Counted from the stretch's first letter, positions 23,489-32,494 are shown. The stretch: DNA of 35,048 bases from Longimicrobium sp. (GCA_036389135.1 DASVQP010000057.1:1-35048); one strand, 5' to 3'. Numbers and translations: made by a program. The notes: generated by a model from the letters alone, not told the origin.

Positions 23489-23618
23489 GGGACCAGAGAC
23501 CAGGTGTCCGCGGGATGGCCGCATCGCGCGGCCGCGCACCGGGTCTACAAAGGTCCCTTTGAAAACGCGGCAGAGAGGAGCGCACCCACCCAGGTACGCC
23601 GCACGAGGTGGCACCGCG
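23489..23618 (+). promoter_or_regulatory. Structured leader with a T-box-like core (tentative)
   Basis: Four nested helices stack between 23489 and 23557: GGGACC/GGTCCC, AGACC/GGTCT, GGTG/CACC and GGCCGC/GCGGCC, with an asymmetric internal loop (AG opposite ACAAA). A second stem GCGGC/GCCGC (23567-23602) follows. Then comes AGGTGGCACCGCG (23606-23618), close to the T-box core AGGGTGGNACCGCG. The order resembles a T-box leader, but the next gene is dnaE ~245 bases on, not a synthetase or amino acid gene, and no terminator was found. Other parts of 23401-23864 show only short hairpins, such as one near 23741-23783. Confidence 0.35.
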
Positions 23619-23864
23619 CCTTCAAAGCGATCGGGCTTCCCGGCTACGAGATGCTCCGGCACCGAGCCTCAGAGCGGCGGGAGCGGCGGAAGCGGCCTGC
23701 TTCCCTTCCCTATTCCCCCTGCCTTCGGCATATTCAGCGCCTAGCACCCAACGAGGCCGAGCGGTGTACGATACCGTTCTAGGCAACTCGCCAAGCCGTT
23801 GTGGCGTACGCAGTTCGCGTCCTTCACCATGGTGTGGACGGAACTCACCTACAGCCGTATCTCG

Positions 23865-26800
23865 ATGTCCTTCGTCCATCTCCACTGCCACTCCGAATAC
23901 TCGCTCCTCGACGGCGCCAACCGCCTGGGGGACCTGATCAAGCGCGCCAAGGAGTTCGAGCAGCCCGCGCTCGCGCTCACCGACCACGGGTGCATGTTCG
24001 GCGCGTGGCTCTTCCAGGAACAGGCGAAGAAGGCCGGGATCAAGCCCATCGTGGGGATGGAGGCGTACGTCGCCCCCGGCTCGCGGCACGAGCGCGGCAA
24101 GGTCAAGGGCGAAAAGGGGTACTACCACCTGGTGCTCCTCGCGCGCGACCGGCAGGGGTACAAGAACCTGTCGAAGCTCACCTCCATCGGCTACACGGAG
24201 GGGTTCTACAGCAAGCCGCGCCTCGACCGCGAGGTGCTGGCGAAGTACTCCGAGGGGCTCATCGTCTCCTCCGCCTGCCTGGCGGGGGAGGTGGCGCAGC
24301 ACCTGATGGAGGACCGCTGGGACCAGGCGCGCGAGGCGGTGGAGTGGCACCAGGAGGTGTTCCGCGACCGCTACTACCTGGAGGTGCAGGCGCACAACTC
24401 CAGCGGCCAGGACGAGCTCAACCGGCGCATCTTCAAACTGGCCCAGGAGACGGGGGCCCCTGTCGTGGCTACCAACGACACGCACTTCCTGCGCTCCAGC
24501 GACCACCAGGCGCACGACGTCCTCCTCTGCATCGGGCTGGGGAAGGACTTCCACGACGCCAACCGGATGAAGTACGACGATCAGTTGTACTTCAAGAACG
24601 GGGAGGAGATGCGCGAGCGCTTCCCGGACCGGCCTGACGTCCTGGAGAACACGCTGCGCGTGGCGGACGAGTGCAACTGGAGCTACCCCAAGGGCTACTT
24701 CGTTCCGGCGTTCCCGGTGGACAAGGAAGGGTTCAGCAGCGAGGCGGAGATGCTGCGCGCGTGGGTGTGGGACGGCGCGCTGAAGCATTACGCGCCCGGC
24801 GCCCCGGCCGGTTCCGACCCGCAGGCCGTGCTCCCCGCCCACATCATCGAGCGTGCGGAGTACGAGCTGAGCGTCATCTGCAACCCCAAGCTCGACTACT
24901 CGGGGTACTTCCTGATCACGGCGGACTTCATCCGCTGGGCGCGCGAGCACGGGATTCCCGTGGGGCCGGGGCGCGGATCGGCGGCTGGGTCGATCGTGGC
25001 GTACTGCACCGGGATCACCGACATCTGCCCGATCCAGTTCGACCTGCTCTTCGAGCGCTTCCTGAACCCCGAGCGCGTGTCGATGCCCGACATCGACGTG
25101 GACTTCTGCTTCGAGCGCCGCGGCGAGGTCATCGAGTACGTGCGCGACAAGTACGGGCGCGACGCGGTGGGGCAGATCATCACCTTCGGGACGATGAAGA
25201 GCCGCGCGGTGGTCAAGGACGTGGGCCGCACGCTCGGCTTCCTCCCCGCGGAGACGGACCGGCTCGCCAAGCTGATCCCCAACTCGCCCGCGTACTCGCT
25301 CACGGTGCAGGAGGCGGTCGACAAGATCCCCGAGGTCAAGGAGCTGTACGAGAAGGAGGAGCGCTACAGGAGCCTCCTCGACCACTCGATGACGCTGGAG
25401 GGGCTCGCGCGCCACTCCAGCGTCCACGCGGCCGGCGTGGTGATCGCGCCGGGGCCGCTGGACGAGTACGTCCCCATCTGCACGCAGAGCAGCAAGGGGT
25501 CGGGGGGCGGAAACGGCGAGTCCATCATCGTCACCCAGTACGACATGAACTGCCTGGAGAAGGCGGGCATGCTCAAGATGGACTTCCTGGGGCTCAAGAC
25601 GCTCACGGTGATCCACGATGCCGTGGTGATGATCCGCACGCGGCACGGGGCGCTCAAGCATCCGGTGACCGGCAAGGAGTACGCGCGCGCCGAGGACATC
25701 GAGCTCGATGATCCGGAGGTCTACAAGATGCTGGCGCGCGGCGGCACGGCGGGCGTCTTCCAGTTCGAATCCGCGCTGGCGACGGAAAAGATCCGCGCCA
25801 TGAAGGCGGACCGCTTCGACGACCTGATCGCCGCCAACGCACTGGTGCGCCCCGGGCCGCTGGACATGGGGATGGACCTCGTCTACATCCGCCGCAAGCT
25901 CAAACAGGAGGAGGTGCGGTACCCCTTCGCCGAGCTGACGGAGGTGCTGGAGCCCACGTACGGCGTCATAGTGTACCAGGAGCAGGTGATGCGTATCGCG
26001 CAGATCCTGGGCGGCCTCTCCCTGGCCGAAGCCGACGTGCTGCGTAAGGCGGTGGGCAAGAAGGATGAGGAGCTGATCAAGAAGGAGCTCGGCAAGTTCG
26101 TGGACAAGGCGGTGGAGAAGGGGTACGACCGCCGCGCGATCCAGGATCTGTCAGACCAGATTCAGGCGTTCGGGCGCTACGGCTTCAACAAGTGCCTGCC
26201 CGGCGACACCGAGGTGCTGGACGCCGCCACCGGCCGGCTGGTGCGGATCGAGGACCTCTACCATCGCCGCGCGTCGCTCGGCGCCGTCGCCACCTGCGAC
26301 GTGGATGCGCTCAAGCTGGGGCGTGGCACGGTCGCGGACGTGATGGACAACGGCGTGAAGCCCGTCTTCCGCCTGCGCACCGAGAGTGGCCGCGAGATCG
26401 AGGCGACCGACAACCACCCGTTCCTGACGTTCGACGGGTGGCGCCCGCTGGGCGAGCTGAAGCCCGGTGTGCACCTCGCCGTACCGCGGATGCTGCCGGT
26501 GGAGGGGTCCGCGGAGTGGCCGGAGCACGAGGTGCTCGCCCTGGGGCACCTGCTGGCGGAGGGCAACCTGTGCCACCCGCACTCGGTGTACTTCTACAAC
26601 CAGGACCCGGCGGAGATCGCGGACTACGTGGCCGCGGCCGAGGCTTTCGGCAACGTGCGCTGCACCCTTGGCGAGAAGGATGGCACCACGCACGTCTATG
26701 CCGCGCGCGAGGATCGCGCCGCCGCTCCGGAGATCTTCACTTGGGCCGGCCGCCTGGGGATGCTGGGGAAGACGGCGACCGAGAAGGAGGTGCCGGCCGA

Positions 26801-28814
26801 CGCGTTCACGCTGACCAACCCGCAGATCGCGCTCCTGCTGAGCCGGATGTGGGCGGGCGACGGGCACATCAATGCGCGCGACCGCAGCCTGTTCTACGCC
26901 ACGTCGTCGAAGCGGCTCGCCGGGCAGGTGCAGCATCTGCTGCTGCGGCTCGGCATCCTGGGGCGCATTCGGCAGGTGGAGTTCCCGTACCGCGGCGAGA
27001 CGCGCACCGGATGGCAGGTGTTCGTCACCGGCAACGAGAACCTGCGCCGCTTCGCGGAGACGGTGGGTGGGCGCTTCCTCAGCGCGGCGCGGCGCGAGGC
27101 GGTCGAGCGGCTGGTGATGGAGGCTCCCGCACAGGGCCCCTCCAAGGACCTGGTGCCGGTGGGTGTGCGGGCGCTGGTCCGCGCCGCCAGGGAGCGCGCC
27201 GGGGAGAGCTGGGCGCAGGTAGAAGCGGGCGCGGACGTGTCGTCGCGCGACTTCTACCCGGTGGGGACGAACCCGAACAAGATCGGCTTCACGCGCCGGA
27301 CCGTCGGGATGCTGGCGGAGCACTTCGGCGACGCGGAGCTGCGCCGCTACGCCGCGAGTGACGTGCTGTGGGACCGCGTCGAATCCATCGAGTACGTCGG
27401 CGAGAAGCAGACGTACGACCTGGAGGTGCCGGTCACACACAACTTCGTGGCCAACGACATCATCGTCCACAACAGCCACTCCGCGGCCTACGGACTGCTC
27501 GCGTACCAGACGGCCTGGCTCAAGTGCCACTACCCGGCGGAGTTCATGGCGGCGCTGATGTCGTCCGTGGTCGACAAGATCGACGACGTGGTGGCGTACA
27601 TCCAGCAGTGCCGCGAGATGGGGAAGTACATCCCGCGCGTGGGCCGCGAAGGGATCGAGGTGCTGCCGCCGCACGTGAACGAGTCCAACTGGAAGTTCAC
27701 CGTGGTGGGCGAGGGCACCGGCCGCATCCGATTCGGGCTGGGCGCTATCCGCGGGGTGGGCGAGGGAGCGGTACGGTCCATCCTGGCTTCGCGCGAGGCG
27801 GAGGGGCCCTTCAAGTCGATGTTCGACCTGCTCTGCCGCATCGACCTGCGGCTGTGCAACAAGCGCGTGCTGGAGGCGCTGATCTGCGCCGGCGCGCTGG
27901 ACGGCTTCGCCACGGCGGGCGAGCGGGCACAGCTCCTGGCGGGCCTGGACTCGGCCTTCGCCACGGCGCAGATGATCCAGAAGGAGCGCGACAGCGCGCA
28001 GGACAACCTGTTCGACGTGCTGATGGGCGGCGGCGAGGGAGGGACGGCCACGCTGGTGCAGGCCCCCGTCCTCCCCGCGGTAGCGAAGTGGACCGAGAGC
28101 GAGCGGCTGACGCGGGAGAAGGAGATCCTCGGGTTCTTCATCTCCGGCCACCCGCTGAACCGCTACCGCGAGGACGTGGCGCTGTTCGAGAGCCGCGGGG
28201 TCACGACGGCGAGCCTCAAGTCCATGCGCGACATGAAGGTGGAGCTCGCGTGCGTGGTGACCGAGGCGGCACGCCAGATCAGCAAAAAGGACGGCTCGGA
28301 GTGGGGGCGGATCACGGTGGAGGACTTCCACGGAACCGCCACGGTCCTTGCGTTCGGCGAGTCGTGGGCTAAATACAAGAGCGTGCTGCTGCAGGACGCC
28401 GCCGTCGTCATCCGTGGCGCGGTGAGCAACCGCGAGCGCGACGACGAGGATCCGCCCCTCTTTTTGGACGGCGCCATCCCGCTGGACGGGGTGCGCGAGA
28501 GCGGCGAAGTGGGCGTCTGCATCGAGCTGGGCGGCGGCGGCCCGGACGCCGCCGCGGTGGACGAGGCGAAGCGCATCCTGGCCGAGCACGCGGGCCCCGG
28601 CCCCGTGACGGTGCTGTGGAAGAGCGGCGGGGAGGAGGCCGCGCGCCTCCGCTCCCGCACCCTGCGCGTGAGCCCGCGCGACGAGCTGCTCGCGGCCCTT
28701 CGCGCCACCCTGGGCGACGACCGCGTGCGCCTGCAGCGCGATGCCCCGCCGCCCACGCCGGTGCCGCAGCGCGACGAGCCGTGGAAGAAACGAGGGATGA
28801 GGGATGGGGGATGA
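23865..28814 (+). CDS. dnaE: DNA polymerase III alpha subunit DnaE, interrupted by an intein
   Basis: 1649 residues as translated, 1222 after removal of the 427-residue intein (777-1203), a normal DnaE length. The PHP domain opens with FVHLHCHSEYSLLDG. The catalytic aspartates are Asp409 and Asp411 (PDIDVDF) and Asp573 (KMDFLGLKTL). After the intein come SHSAAYGLLAYQTAWLK, the helix-hairpin-helix region and an OB-fold region (KVELACVVTEA...GRITVEDF). It is the replicative polymerase. The ATG at 23865 places the PHP motif at the N-terminus as usual; no good ribosome site is seen. The last residues (about RGMRDGG) and the TGA stop are read from the GAGGGAT palindrome that starts at 28791. Confidence 0.97.
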   Translation: MSFVHLHCHSEYSLLDGANRLGDLIKRAKEFEQPALALTDHGCMFGAWLFQEQAKKAGIKPIVGMEAYVAPGSRHERGKVKGEKGYYHLVLLARDRQGYKNLSKLTSIGYTEGFYSKPRLDREVLAKYSEGLIVSSACLAGEVAQHLMEDRWDQAREAVEWHQEVFRDRYYLEVQAHNSSGQDELNRRIFKLAQETGAPVVATNDTHFLRSSDHQAHDVLLCIGLGKDFHDANRMKYDDQLYFKNGEEMRERFPDRPDVLENTLRVADECNWSYPKGYFVPAFPVDKEGFSSEAEMLRAWVWDGALKHYAPGAPAGSDPQAVLPAHIIERAEYELSVICNPKLDYSGYFLITADFIRWAREHGIPVGPGRGSAAGSIVAYCTGITDICPIQFDLLFERFLNPERVSMPDIDVDFCFERRGEVIEYVRDKYGRDAVGQIITFGTMKSRAVVKDVGRTLGFLPAETDRLAKLIPNSPAYSLTVQEAVDKIPEVKELYEKEERYRSLLDHSMTLEGLARHSSVHAAGVVIAPGPLDEYVPICTQSSKGSGGGNGESIIVTQYDMNCLEKAGMLKMDFLGLKTLTVIHDAVVMIRTRHGALKHPVTGKEYARAEDIELDDPEVYKMLARGGTAGVFQFESALATEKIRAMKADRFDDLIAANALVRPGPLDMGMDLVYIRRKLKQEEVRYPFAELTEVLEPTYGVIVYQEQVMRIAQILGGLSLAEADVLRKAVGKKDEELIKKELGKFVDKAVEKGYDRRAIQDLSDQIQAFGRYGFNKCLPGDTEVLDAATGRLVRIEDLYHRRASLGAVATCDVDALKLGRGTVADVMDNGVKPVFRLRTESGREIEATDNHPFLTFDGWRPLGELKPGVHLAVPRMLPVEGSAEWPEHEVLALGHLLAEGNLCHPHSVYFYNQDPAEIADYVAAAEAFGNVRCTLGEKDGTTHVYAAREDRAAAPEIFTWAGRLGMLGKTATEKEVPADAFTLTNPQIALLLSRMWAGDGHINARDRSLFYATSSKRLAGQVQHLLLRLGILGRIRQVEFPYRGETRTGWQVFVTGNENLRRFAETVGGRFLSAARREAVERLVMEAPAQGPSKDLVPVGVRALVRAARERAGESWAQVEAGADVSSRDFYPVGTNPNKIGFTRRTVGMLAEHFGDAELRRYAASDVLWDRVESIEYVGEKQTYDLEVPVTHNFVANDIIVHNSHSAAYGLLAYQTAWLKCHYPAEFMAALMSSVVDKIDDVVAYIQQCREMGKYIPRVGREGIEVLPPHVNESNWKFTVVGEGTGRIRFGLGAIRGVGEGAVRSILASREAEGPFKSMFDLLCRIDLRLCNKRVLEALICAGALDGFATAGERAQLLAGLDSAFATAQMIQKERDSAQDNLFDVLMGGGEGGTATLVQAPVLPAVAKWTESERLTREKEILGFFISGHPLNRYREDVALFESRGVTTASLKSMRDMKVELACVVTEAARQISKKDGSEWGRITVEDFHGTATVLAFGESWAKYKSVLLQDAAVVIRGAVSNRERDDEDPPLFLDGAIPLDGVRESGEVGVCIELGGGGPDAAAVDEAKRILAEHAGPGPVTVLWKSGGEEAARLRSRTLRVSPRDELLAALRATLGDDRVRLQRDAPPPTPVPQRDEPWKKRGMRDGG
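26193..27473 (+). mobile_element. DnaE intein with LAGLIDADG homing endonuclease
   Basis: 427 residues, in frame inside dnaE, from Cys1 (CLPGDTEV, splicing block A) to the terminal His-Asn (NFVANDIIVHN, block G), followed by Ser as the +1 nucleophile. Block B is TDNH (72-75) and block F includes QTYDLEV. Between the splicing halves lie two LAGLIDADG-type helices, LALGHLLAEGN (near 26535-26570) and LLLSRMWAGDGHI (near 26830-26870), with Glu and Asp at the metal positions, so both splicing and homing look intact. The insertion site is RYGFNK|SHSAAYG, four residues downstream of the split cyanobacterial DnaE intein site. Confidence 0.95.
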
Positions 28815-28898
28815 GGGATTGGGAACGGCACCCGCAGCTCGGGGTTGCCGTTCCGGCTCCGGCATCGTCTAATCCCTCATCCCTAATCCCTAATCCCT
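28791..28898. repeat. GAGGGAT heptamer inverted repeat at the dnaE-accA junction
   Basis: The left arm (28791-28820) is GAGGGAT-type units and the right arm (28871-28898) is ATCCCTM units. Nested inside is the perfect stem GGAACGGCA/TGCCGTTCC (28822-28830/28846-28854). The left arm overlaps the dnaE 3' end and supplies its stop codon; the right arm ends seven bases before the accA ATG, so it occupies the position of the accA ribosome site. Confidence 0.88.
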
Positions 28899-28905
28899 GT
28901 GTTTA

Positions 28906-29877
28906 ATGGCGACTGTAGCCCATCTCGATTTCGAACGCGCCATCGCCGAGGTCGAAGACCAGATCGGCCACCTGCGCACGCTGGCACGCGAGCGCGGGCT
29001 GGACGTGACCAGCGAGCTGCGCTCCCTGGAACGCAAGCTCCACGACCTCAAGACCGACACCTTTCGCAACCTCTCGCCCATCGAGCGGGTGCAGGTGGCG
29101 CGGCACCCCCGGCGCCCCTATACGCTGGACTACCTCCAGCTCATGTTCACCGACTTCATCGAGCTCGCCGGCGACCGCCAGTTCCGCGACGACGCGTCGG
29201 TGGTGGGCGGGTGGGCGAGGCTCGAAGGGGAGCCCGTCATGGTCATCGGCCAGCAGAAAGGCCGCGACATGAAGGAGAACCTCCTGCGCAATTTCGGCAT
29301 GCCCCACCCGGAGGGCTACCGTAAAGCTTTGCGTTTGATGAAATTAGCTGAGAAGTTCCGCCGTCCCCTCATCACGCTCATCGACACGCCGGGCGCGTAC
29401 CCCGGCATCGGCGCCGAGGAACGGGGCCAGGCCGAGGCCATCGCGCGCAACCTGCGCGAGATGGCGGGGCTCAAGGTGCCCAGCGTCGCGGTCGTCATCG
29501 GCGAGGGCGGGTCGGGCGGGGCGCTGGCCATCGGCGTGGCGGACCGGGTGCTGATGCTGGAGAACAGCGTCTACTCCGTGATCTCGCCGGAAGGGTGCGC
29601 CGCCATCCTGTGGAAGAGCGGCAACGAGCGCGAAAAGGCCGCCGAAGCCATGCGGGTGACGGCCGGCGACCTGAAGCAGCTCAACGTGATCGACGAGGTG
29701 ATCCCCGAGCCCACGGGCGGGGCGCACTCGGACTGGGAGGTGACCGCCCAGTCGCTCAAGGACGTGCTGCTCCGCCACCTGGGCGAGCTGCGCGACCTGC
29801 CGGTGGACGTGCTGCGCGCCGCCCGCTGGAAGAAGTACATGGCGATGGGGGAGTGGCGGACCGTCCAGGCCCGCTGA
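28906..29877 (+). CDS. accA: Acetyl-CoA carboxylase carboxyltransferase subunit alpha
   Basis: 323 residues, matching AccA (319 in E. coli). The helical N-terminus (LDFERAIAEVEDQIGHLR), RPYTLDYLQLMFTDFIELAGDR, IGQQKGRDMKENLLRNFGMPHPEGYRKALRLM and the carboxyltransferase segment GEGGSGGALAIGVADRVLMLENSVYSVISPEGCA are all standard. With AccD it transfers the carboxyl group from biotin to acetyl-CoA in fatty acid synthesis. No ordinary ribosome site is visible because the palindrome's right arm ends seven bases upstream. A block of about eleven codons (29320-29352) is strikingly AT-rich (CGT AAA GCT TTG CGT TTG), unlike the rest of the gene. Confidence 0.97.
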   Translation: MATVAHLDFERAIAEVEDQIGHLRTLARERGLDVTSELRSLERKLHDLKTDTFRNLSPIERVQVARHPRRPYTLDYLQLMFTDFIELAGDRQFRDDASVVGGWARLEGEPVMVIGQQKGRDMKENLLRNFGMPHPEGYRKALRLMKLAEKFRRPLITLIDTPGAYPGIGAEERGQAEAIARNLREMAGLKVPSVAVVIGEGGSGGALAIGVADRVLMLENSVYSVISPEGCAAILWKSGNEREKAAEAMRVTAGDLKQLNVIDEVIPEPTGGAHSDWEVTAQSLKDVLLRHLGELRDLPVDVLRAARWKKYMAMGEWRTVQAR

Positions 29878-29920
29878 CCCCGCCGCCGTTGGAAGAAACC
29901 GCTCCGCCGGTCCCGCCGGC

Positions 29921-30916
29921 GTGCGCATAGATCTGGAGAAGTCCCCGGTGAGTCTCGAGCTTCCGGTATTCCAACCCCTCCCGTCCCCCGAAAACACACC
30001 CCACCTGGTGGAAGTGGCGTTCAAGGGGATGCGGAAAGGCTTCTTCGCCGCCACCGATCCCACCCTGCGCACCGGCGATTGGGTGCTGGTGGAGGTGGAG
30101 CGCGGGCGCGACCTGGGCCGCGTCCGCACCATGGGCGGGGCCGCGCGCGCCAAGTGCTCGTCCGAGCCGAGCGCCGCCGTCCTGCGCCGCGCCGACCCCG
30201 CCGAGGTGCAGCAGCTGTACGAGCTGCGCGCCGACGAGGACCGCATCCGCCGCACCACGCGCGAGATGGTGCAGCAGCACGGGCTGCACATGAAGGTCTC
30301 GGACGCCGAGTGGCAGTGGGACCGGAACAAGCTGACCGTGTACTTCACCGCCGAGCGCCGGGTGGACTTCCGCCAGCTGGTGCGCGACCTGGCGCGCGCC
30401 TTCCGCACCCGCATCGAGCTCAAGCAGATCGGCGTGCGGGACGAGGCGGCGCAGCTGGGGGGCGTCGGCAGGTGCGGACGCGAGCTGTGCTGCGCCACCT
30501 GGCTGCGCGAGATCAAGCCGATCTCCCTTCAGCTCGCCAAGGACCAGAGCCTTTCGCTGAACCCGCAGCAGATCTCCGGCACCTGCGGCCGGCTGATGTG
30601 CTGCCTGACGTACGAGCACGACGCCTACCTGGCCGCCCGCAAGCGCTTTCCCCGCGAGGGGAAGACGCTGCGCACGGTCAACGGCGCCGAGCGGGTGGTC
30701 TCCATCGACATCTGGCGCAACCTGGTGACGCTGCAGGACGAGAACCGCCAGCGGCGCGTGGTGGACCTGGACACGCTCAAGGCCGAGACGGTGGTGCAGC
30801 CCGCCGCCCCGCGCGAGGCCGTGCCCGCCGAGCCCGCCGCCCCCCTTCCCACCCCGGCGCAGCAGCAGCGCCCGCCGCGCCGTCCACGCAAGGCGCCGGA
30901 GCAGAGACCCGAGTGA
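29921..30916 (+). CDS. ricT: RicT/YaaT (PSP1-domain) family protein
   Basis: 331 residues from a GTG. It has the PSP1 domain with the family's cysteine sets: GRCGRELCC (Cys185, 190, 191) and GTCGRLMCC (Cys222, 227, 228), then LTYEHDAY. In Bacillus, RicT (YaaT) joins RicA and RicF in a complex holding [4Fe-4S] clusters that assists RNase Y maturation of mRNAs; RicA and RicF are not in this window. The last ~50 residues are a Pro/Ala/Arg tail of low complexity. Its stop overlaps the metG start by four bases (GTGA). A later GTG at about 29949 is an alternative start. Confidence 0.92.
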   Translation: MRIDLEKSPVSLELPVFQPLPSPENTPHLVEVAFKGMRKGFFAATDPTLRTGDWVLVEVERGRDLGRVRTMGGAARAKCSSEPSAAVLRRADPAEVQQLYELRADEDRIRRTTREMVQQHGLHMKVSDAEWQWDRNKLTVYFTAERRVDFRQLVRDLARAFRTRIELKQIGVRDEAAQLGGVGRCGRELCCATWLREIKPISLQLAKDQSLSLNPQQISGTCGRLMCCLTYEHDAYLAARKRFPREGKTLRTVNGAERVVSIDIWRNLVTLQDENRQRRVVDLDTLKAETVVQPAAPREAVPAEPAAPLPTPAQQQRPPRRPRKAPEQRPE

Positions 30917-32439
30917 GCCGGTTCTACATCACCACCGCGATCGACTACGCCAACGGCGACCCGCACCTGGGGCACGCCTTCGAAAAGATCGGGGCCGACG
31001 TCATCGCGCGCTCCCGCCGCCTGTTGGGCGACGAGGTGCGCTTCTGCATGGGGATGGACGAGCACGGCCAAAAGGTGGCCCAGGCCGCCGCCGCCGAGGG
31101 GGTCGACCCGCAGGCGCTGGTGGACCGGCTCTCCGGCCGCTTCCTCGCCATGTGGGAGCGGCTGGGCGTGTCCAACGACCGCTGGGTGCGCACGACGGAC
31201 GCGCACCACAGGCGCGGGGTGGGGGCGCTGATCGAGCGGTGCCTGGAGAGGAACCCCAACGACTTCTACGAGAAGGCGTACGAGGGGTACTACTGCGTGG
31301 GGTGCGAGCTCTTCAAGCGCGACCACGAGATCGTGGACGGCCGCTGCATCCTGCACCCCACGCGCGACCTGCAGTGGACGGAGGAGCGCAACTGGTTCTT
31401 TCGCCTCTCCGCGTACGGGGCGTTCCTGCGCCGCCACTTCGATCTGCACCCGGATTTCCTGCAGCCCGAGAGCCGCCGCAACGAGATCCTGGCGCTGATC
31501 GACGGGGGCCTGGAGGACATCTCCGTCACCCGCGCGCGCCTCTCGTGGGCGATCCCCTTCCCGCGCCCCACCTCCGACGGCGTGGAGCAGGGGACGTGGG
31601 TGTGGTTCGACGCGCTCCCCAACTACCTGACTGACACCGGATATCCGCACGGCGACTGGGAAGCCTGGTGGCCGGCGCAGCTGCACGTGGTGGGCAAGGA
31701 CATCACGCGCCTGCACGCCGTCATCTGGCCGGCGATGCTCCAGTGCGCCGGGCTCCCGCTCCCCGAGCGGGTGTGGGGGCACGGATTCGTGTCGCTGGGC
31801 GGCGAGCGCTTCAGCAAGTCGGCGGGGGTGGGGCTGGACCTGGGCGAGGTGATCGACCGCTTCGGCCCCGACGCCTTCCGCTACTTCCTGATGCGCGAGG
31901 TGCCGTGGGACGCGGACGGCAACTTCAGCTGGGAGCGCTTCACCGAGCGATACACATCGGAGCTGGCGAACGGGCTGGGGAACCTGGCGAGCCGCACCAT
32001 CTCCATGGTCGACAAGTACTGCGGCGGGCTCGTCCCCGACGCCGCGCACCCGGAGATCGACGCGCGCATAGCGGAGGCGCTGGCGGAGTACCGACGTGCG
32101 ATGGACGCGCTGCTGCTGCACGAGGGCGCGGCCGCAGCGCTCGGTCTGGTCTCGGCGGCGAACGCGTTCGTGCAGGCGGTGGCGCCCTGGAAGCTGGCCA
32201 AGGATCCGGAGCGCACCGCCGACCTCCACGCCGCCCTCGCCGCGCTGATGCGCGCGCTGGCGGTGGCGGCGGCGCTGCTCTCGCCCTTCATGCCGGCCAA
32301 GATGGAGGAGCTCTGGAGCCGCCTGGGAAGCGGGCGCGCGCTTCCCTCCTTCGACGAGATGGCGGGGCTGGCGGTGGGTGGATGGCGGGTGGGCACGGGC
32401 GACGTGCTCTTCCCGCGCCCCGAGCCGGCGCAGGGCTGA
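30913..32439 (+). CDS. metG: Methionyl-tRNA synthetase, short form
   Basis: 508 residues from a GTG that overlaps the ricT stop. Class I signatures are PHLGH (17-21, the HIGH motif) and RFSKS (299-303, the KMSKS motif). The CVGCELF...DGRC insert marks the zinc-knuckle region, with a reduced cysteine set. VWFDALPNYLT and the Trp-rich substrate pocket are present. It charges tRNA-Met. It lacks the C-terminal tRNA-binding/dimerisation domain of longer bacterial enzymes, which is common for this subfamily. It is the last gene of the dnaE-accA-ricT-metG run and is followed by a strong terminator. Confidence 0.96.
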   Translation: MSRFYITTAIDYANGDPHLGHAFEKIGADVIARSRRLLGDEVRFCMGMDEHGQKVAQAAAAEGVDPQALVDRLSGRFLAMWERLGVSNDRWVRTTDAHHRRGVGALIERCLERNPNDFYEKAYEGYYCVGCELFKRDHEIVDGRCILHPTRDLQWTEERNWFFRLSAYGAFLRRHFDLHPDFLQPESRRNEILALIDGGLEDISVTRARLSWAIPFPRPTSDGVEQGTWVWFDALPNYLTDTGYPHGDWEAWWPAQLHVVGKDITRLHAVIWPAMLQCAGLPLPERVWGHGFVSLGGERFSKSAGVGLDLGEVIDRFGPDAFRYFLMREVPWDADGNFSWERFTERYTSELANGLGNLASRTISMVDKYCGGLVPDAAHPEIDARIAEALAEYRRAMDALLLHEGAAAALGLVSAANAFVQAVAPWKLAKDPERTADLHAALAALMRALAVAAALLSPFMPAKMEELWSRLGSGRALPSFDEMAGLAVGGWRVGTGDVLFPRPEPAQG

Positions 32440-32462
32440 ACCCAGCGCCTCGGGGAGACACG

Positions 32463-32494
32463 AACACCCCCCTCTCCGGCGAGAGGGGGGTGTT
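32463..32494 (+). terminator. Terminator after metG
   Basis: AACACCCCCCTCTC (32463-32476) pairs perfectly over 14 bases with GAGAGGGGGGTGTT (32481-32494) around a CGGC loop. The bases after it are partly T (TCGTTG). The CCCCCTCTCC core is shared with the terminator at 33557-33592. Confidence 0.85.

Noticed and set aside
23504-23782. A small plus-strand gene in the gap before dnaE
   Set aside because: The frame has Arg-rich, low-complexity content, no recognisable family and no ribosome site; the interval is better explained by RNA-like stems.
23622-25661. A 679-codon open frame on the minus strand over the dnaE 5' half
   Set aside because: Same cause: antisense shadow of dnaE with low-complexity Val/His/Arg/Leu composition.
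26151-28865. A 904-codon open frame on the minus strand opposite dnaE
   Set aside because: It is the complement of a GC-rich coding gene; its translation is Arg/Ala/His/Leu-rich with no family motifs, and it runs through the intein and the palindrome. dnaE on the plus strand is unambiguous.
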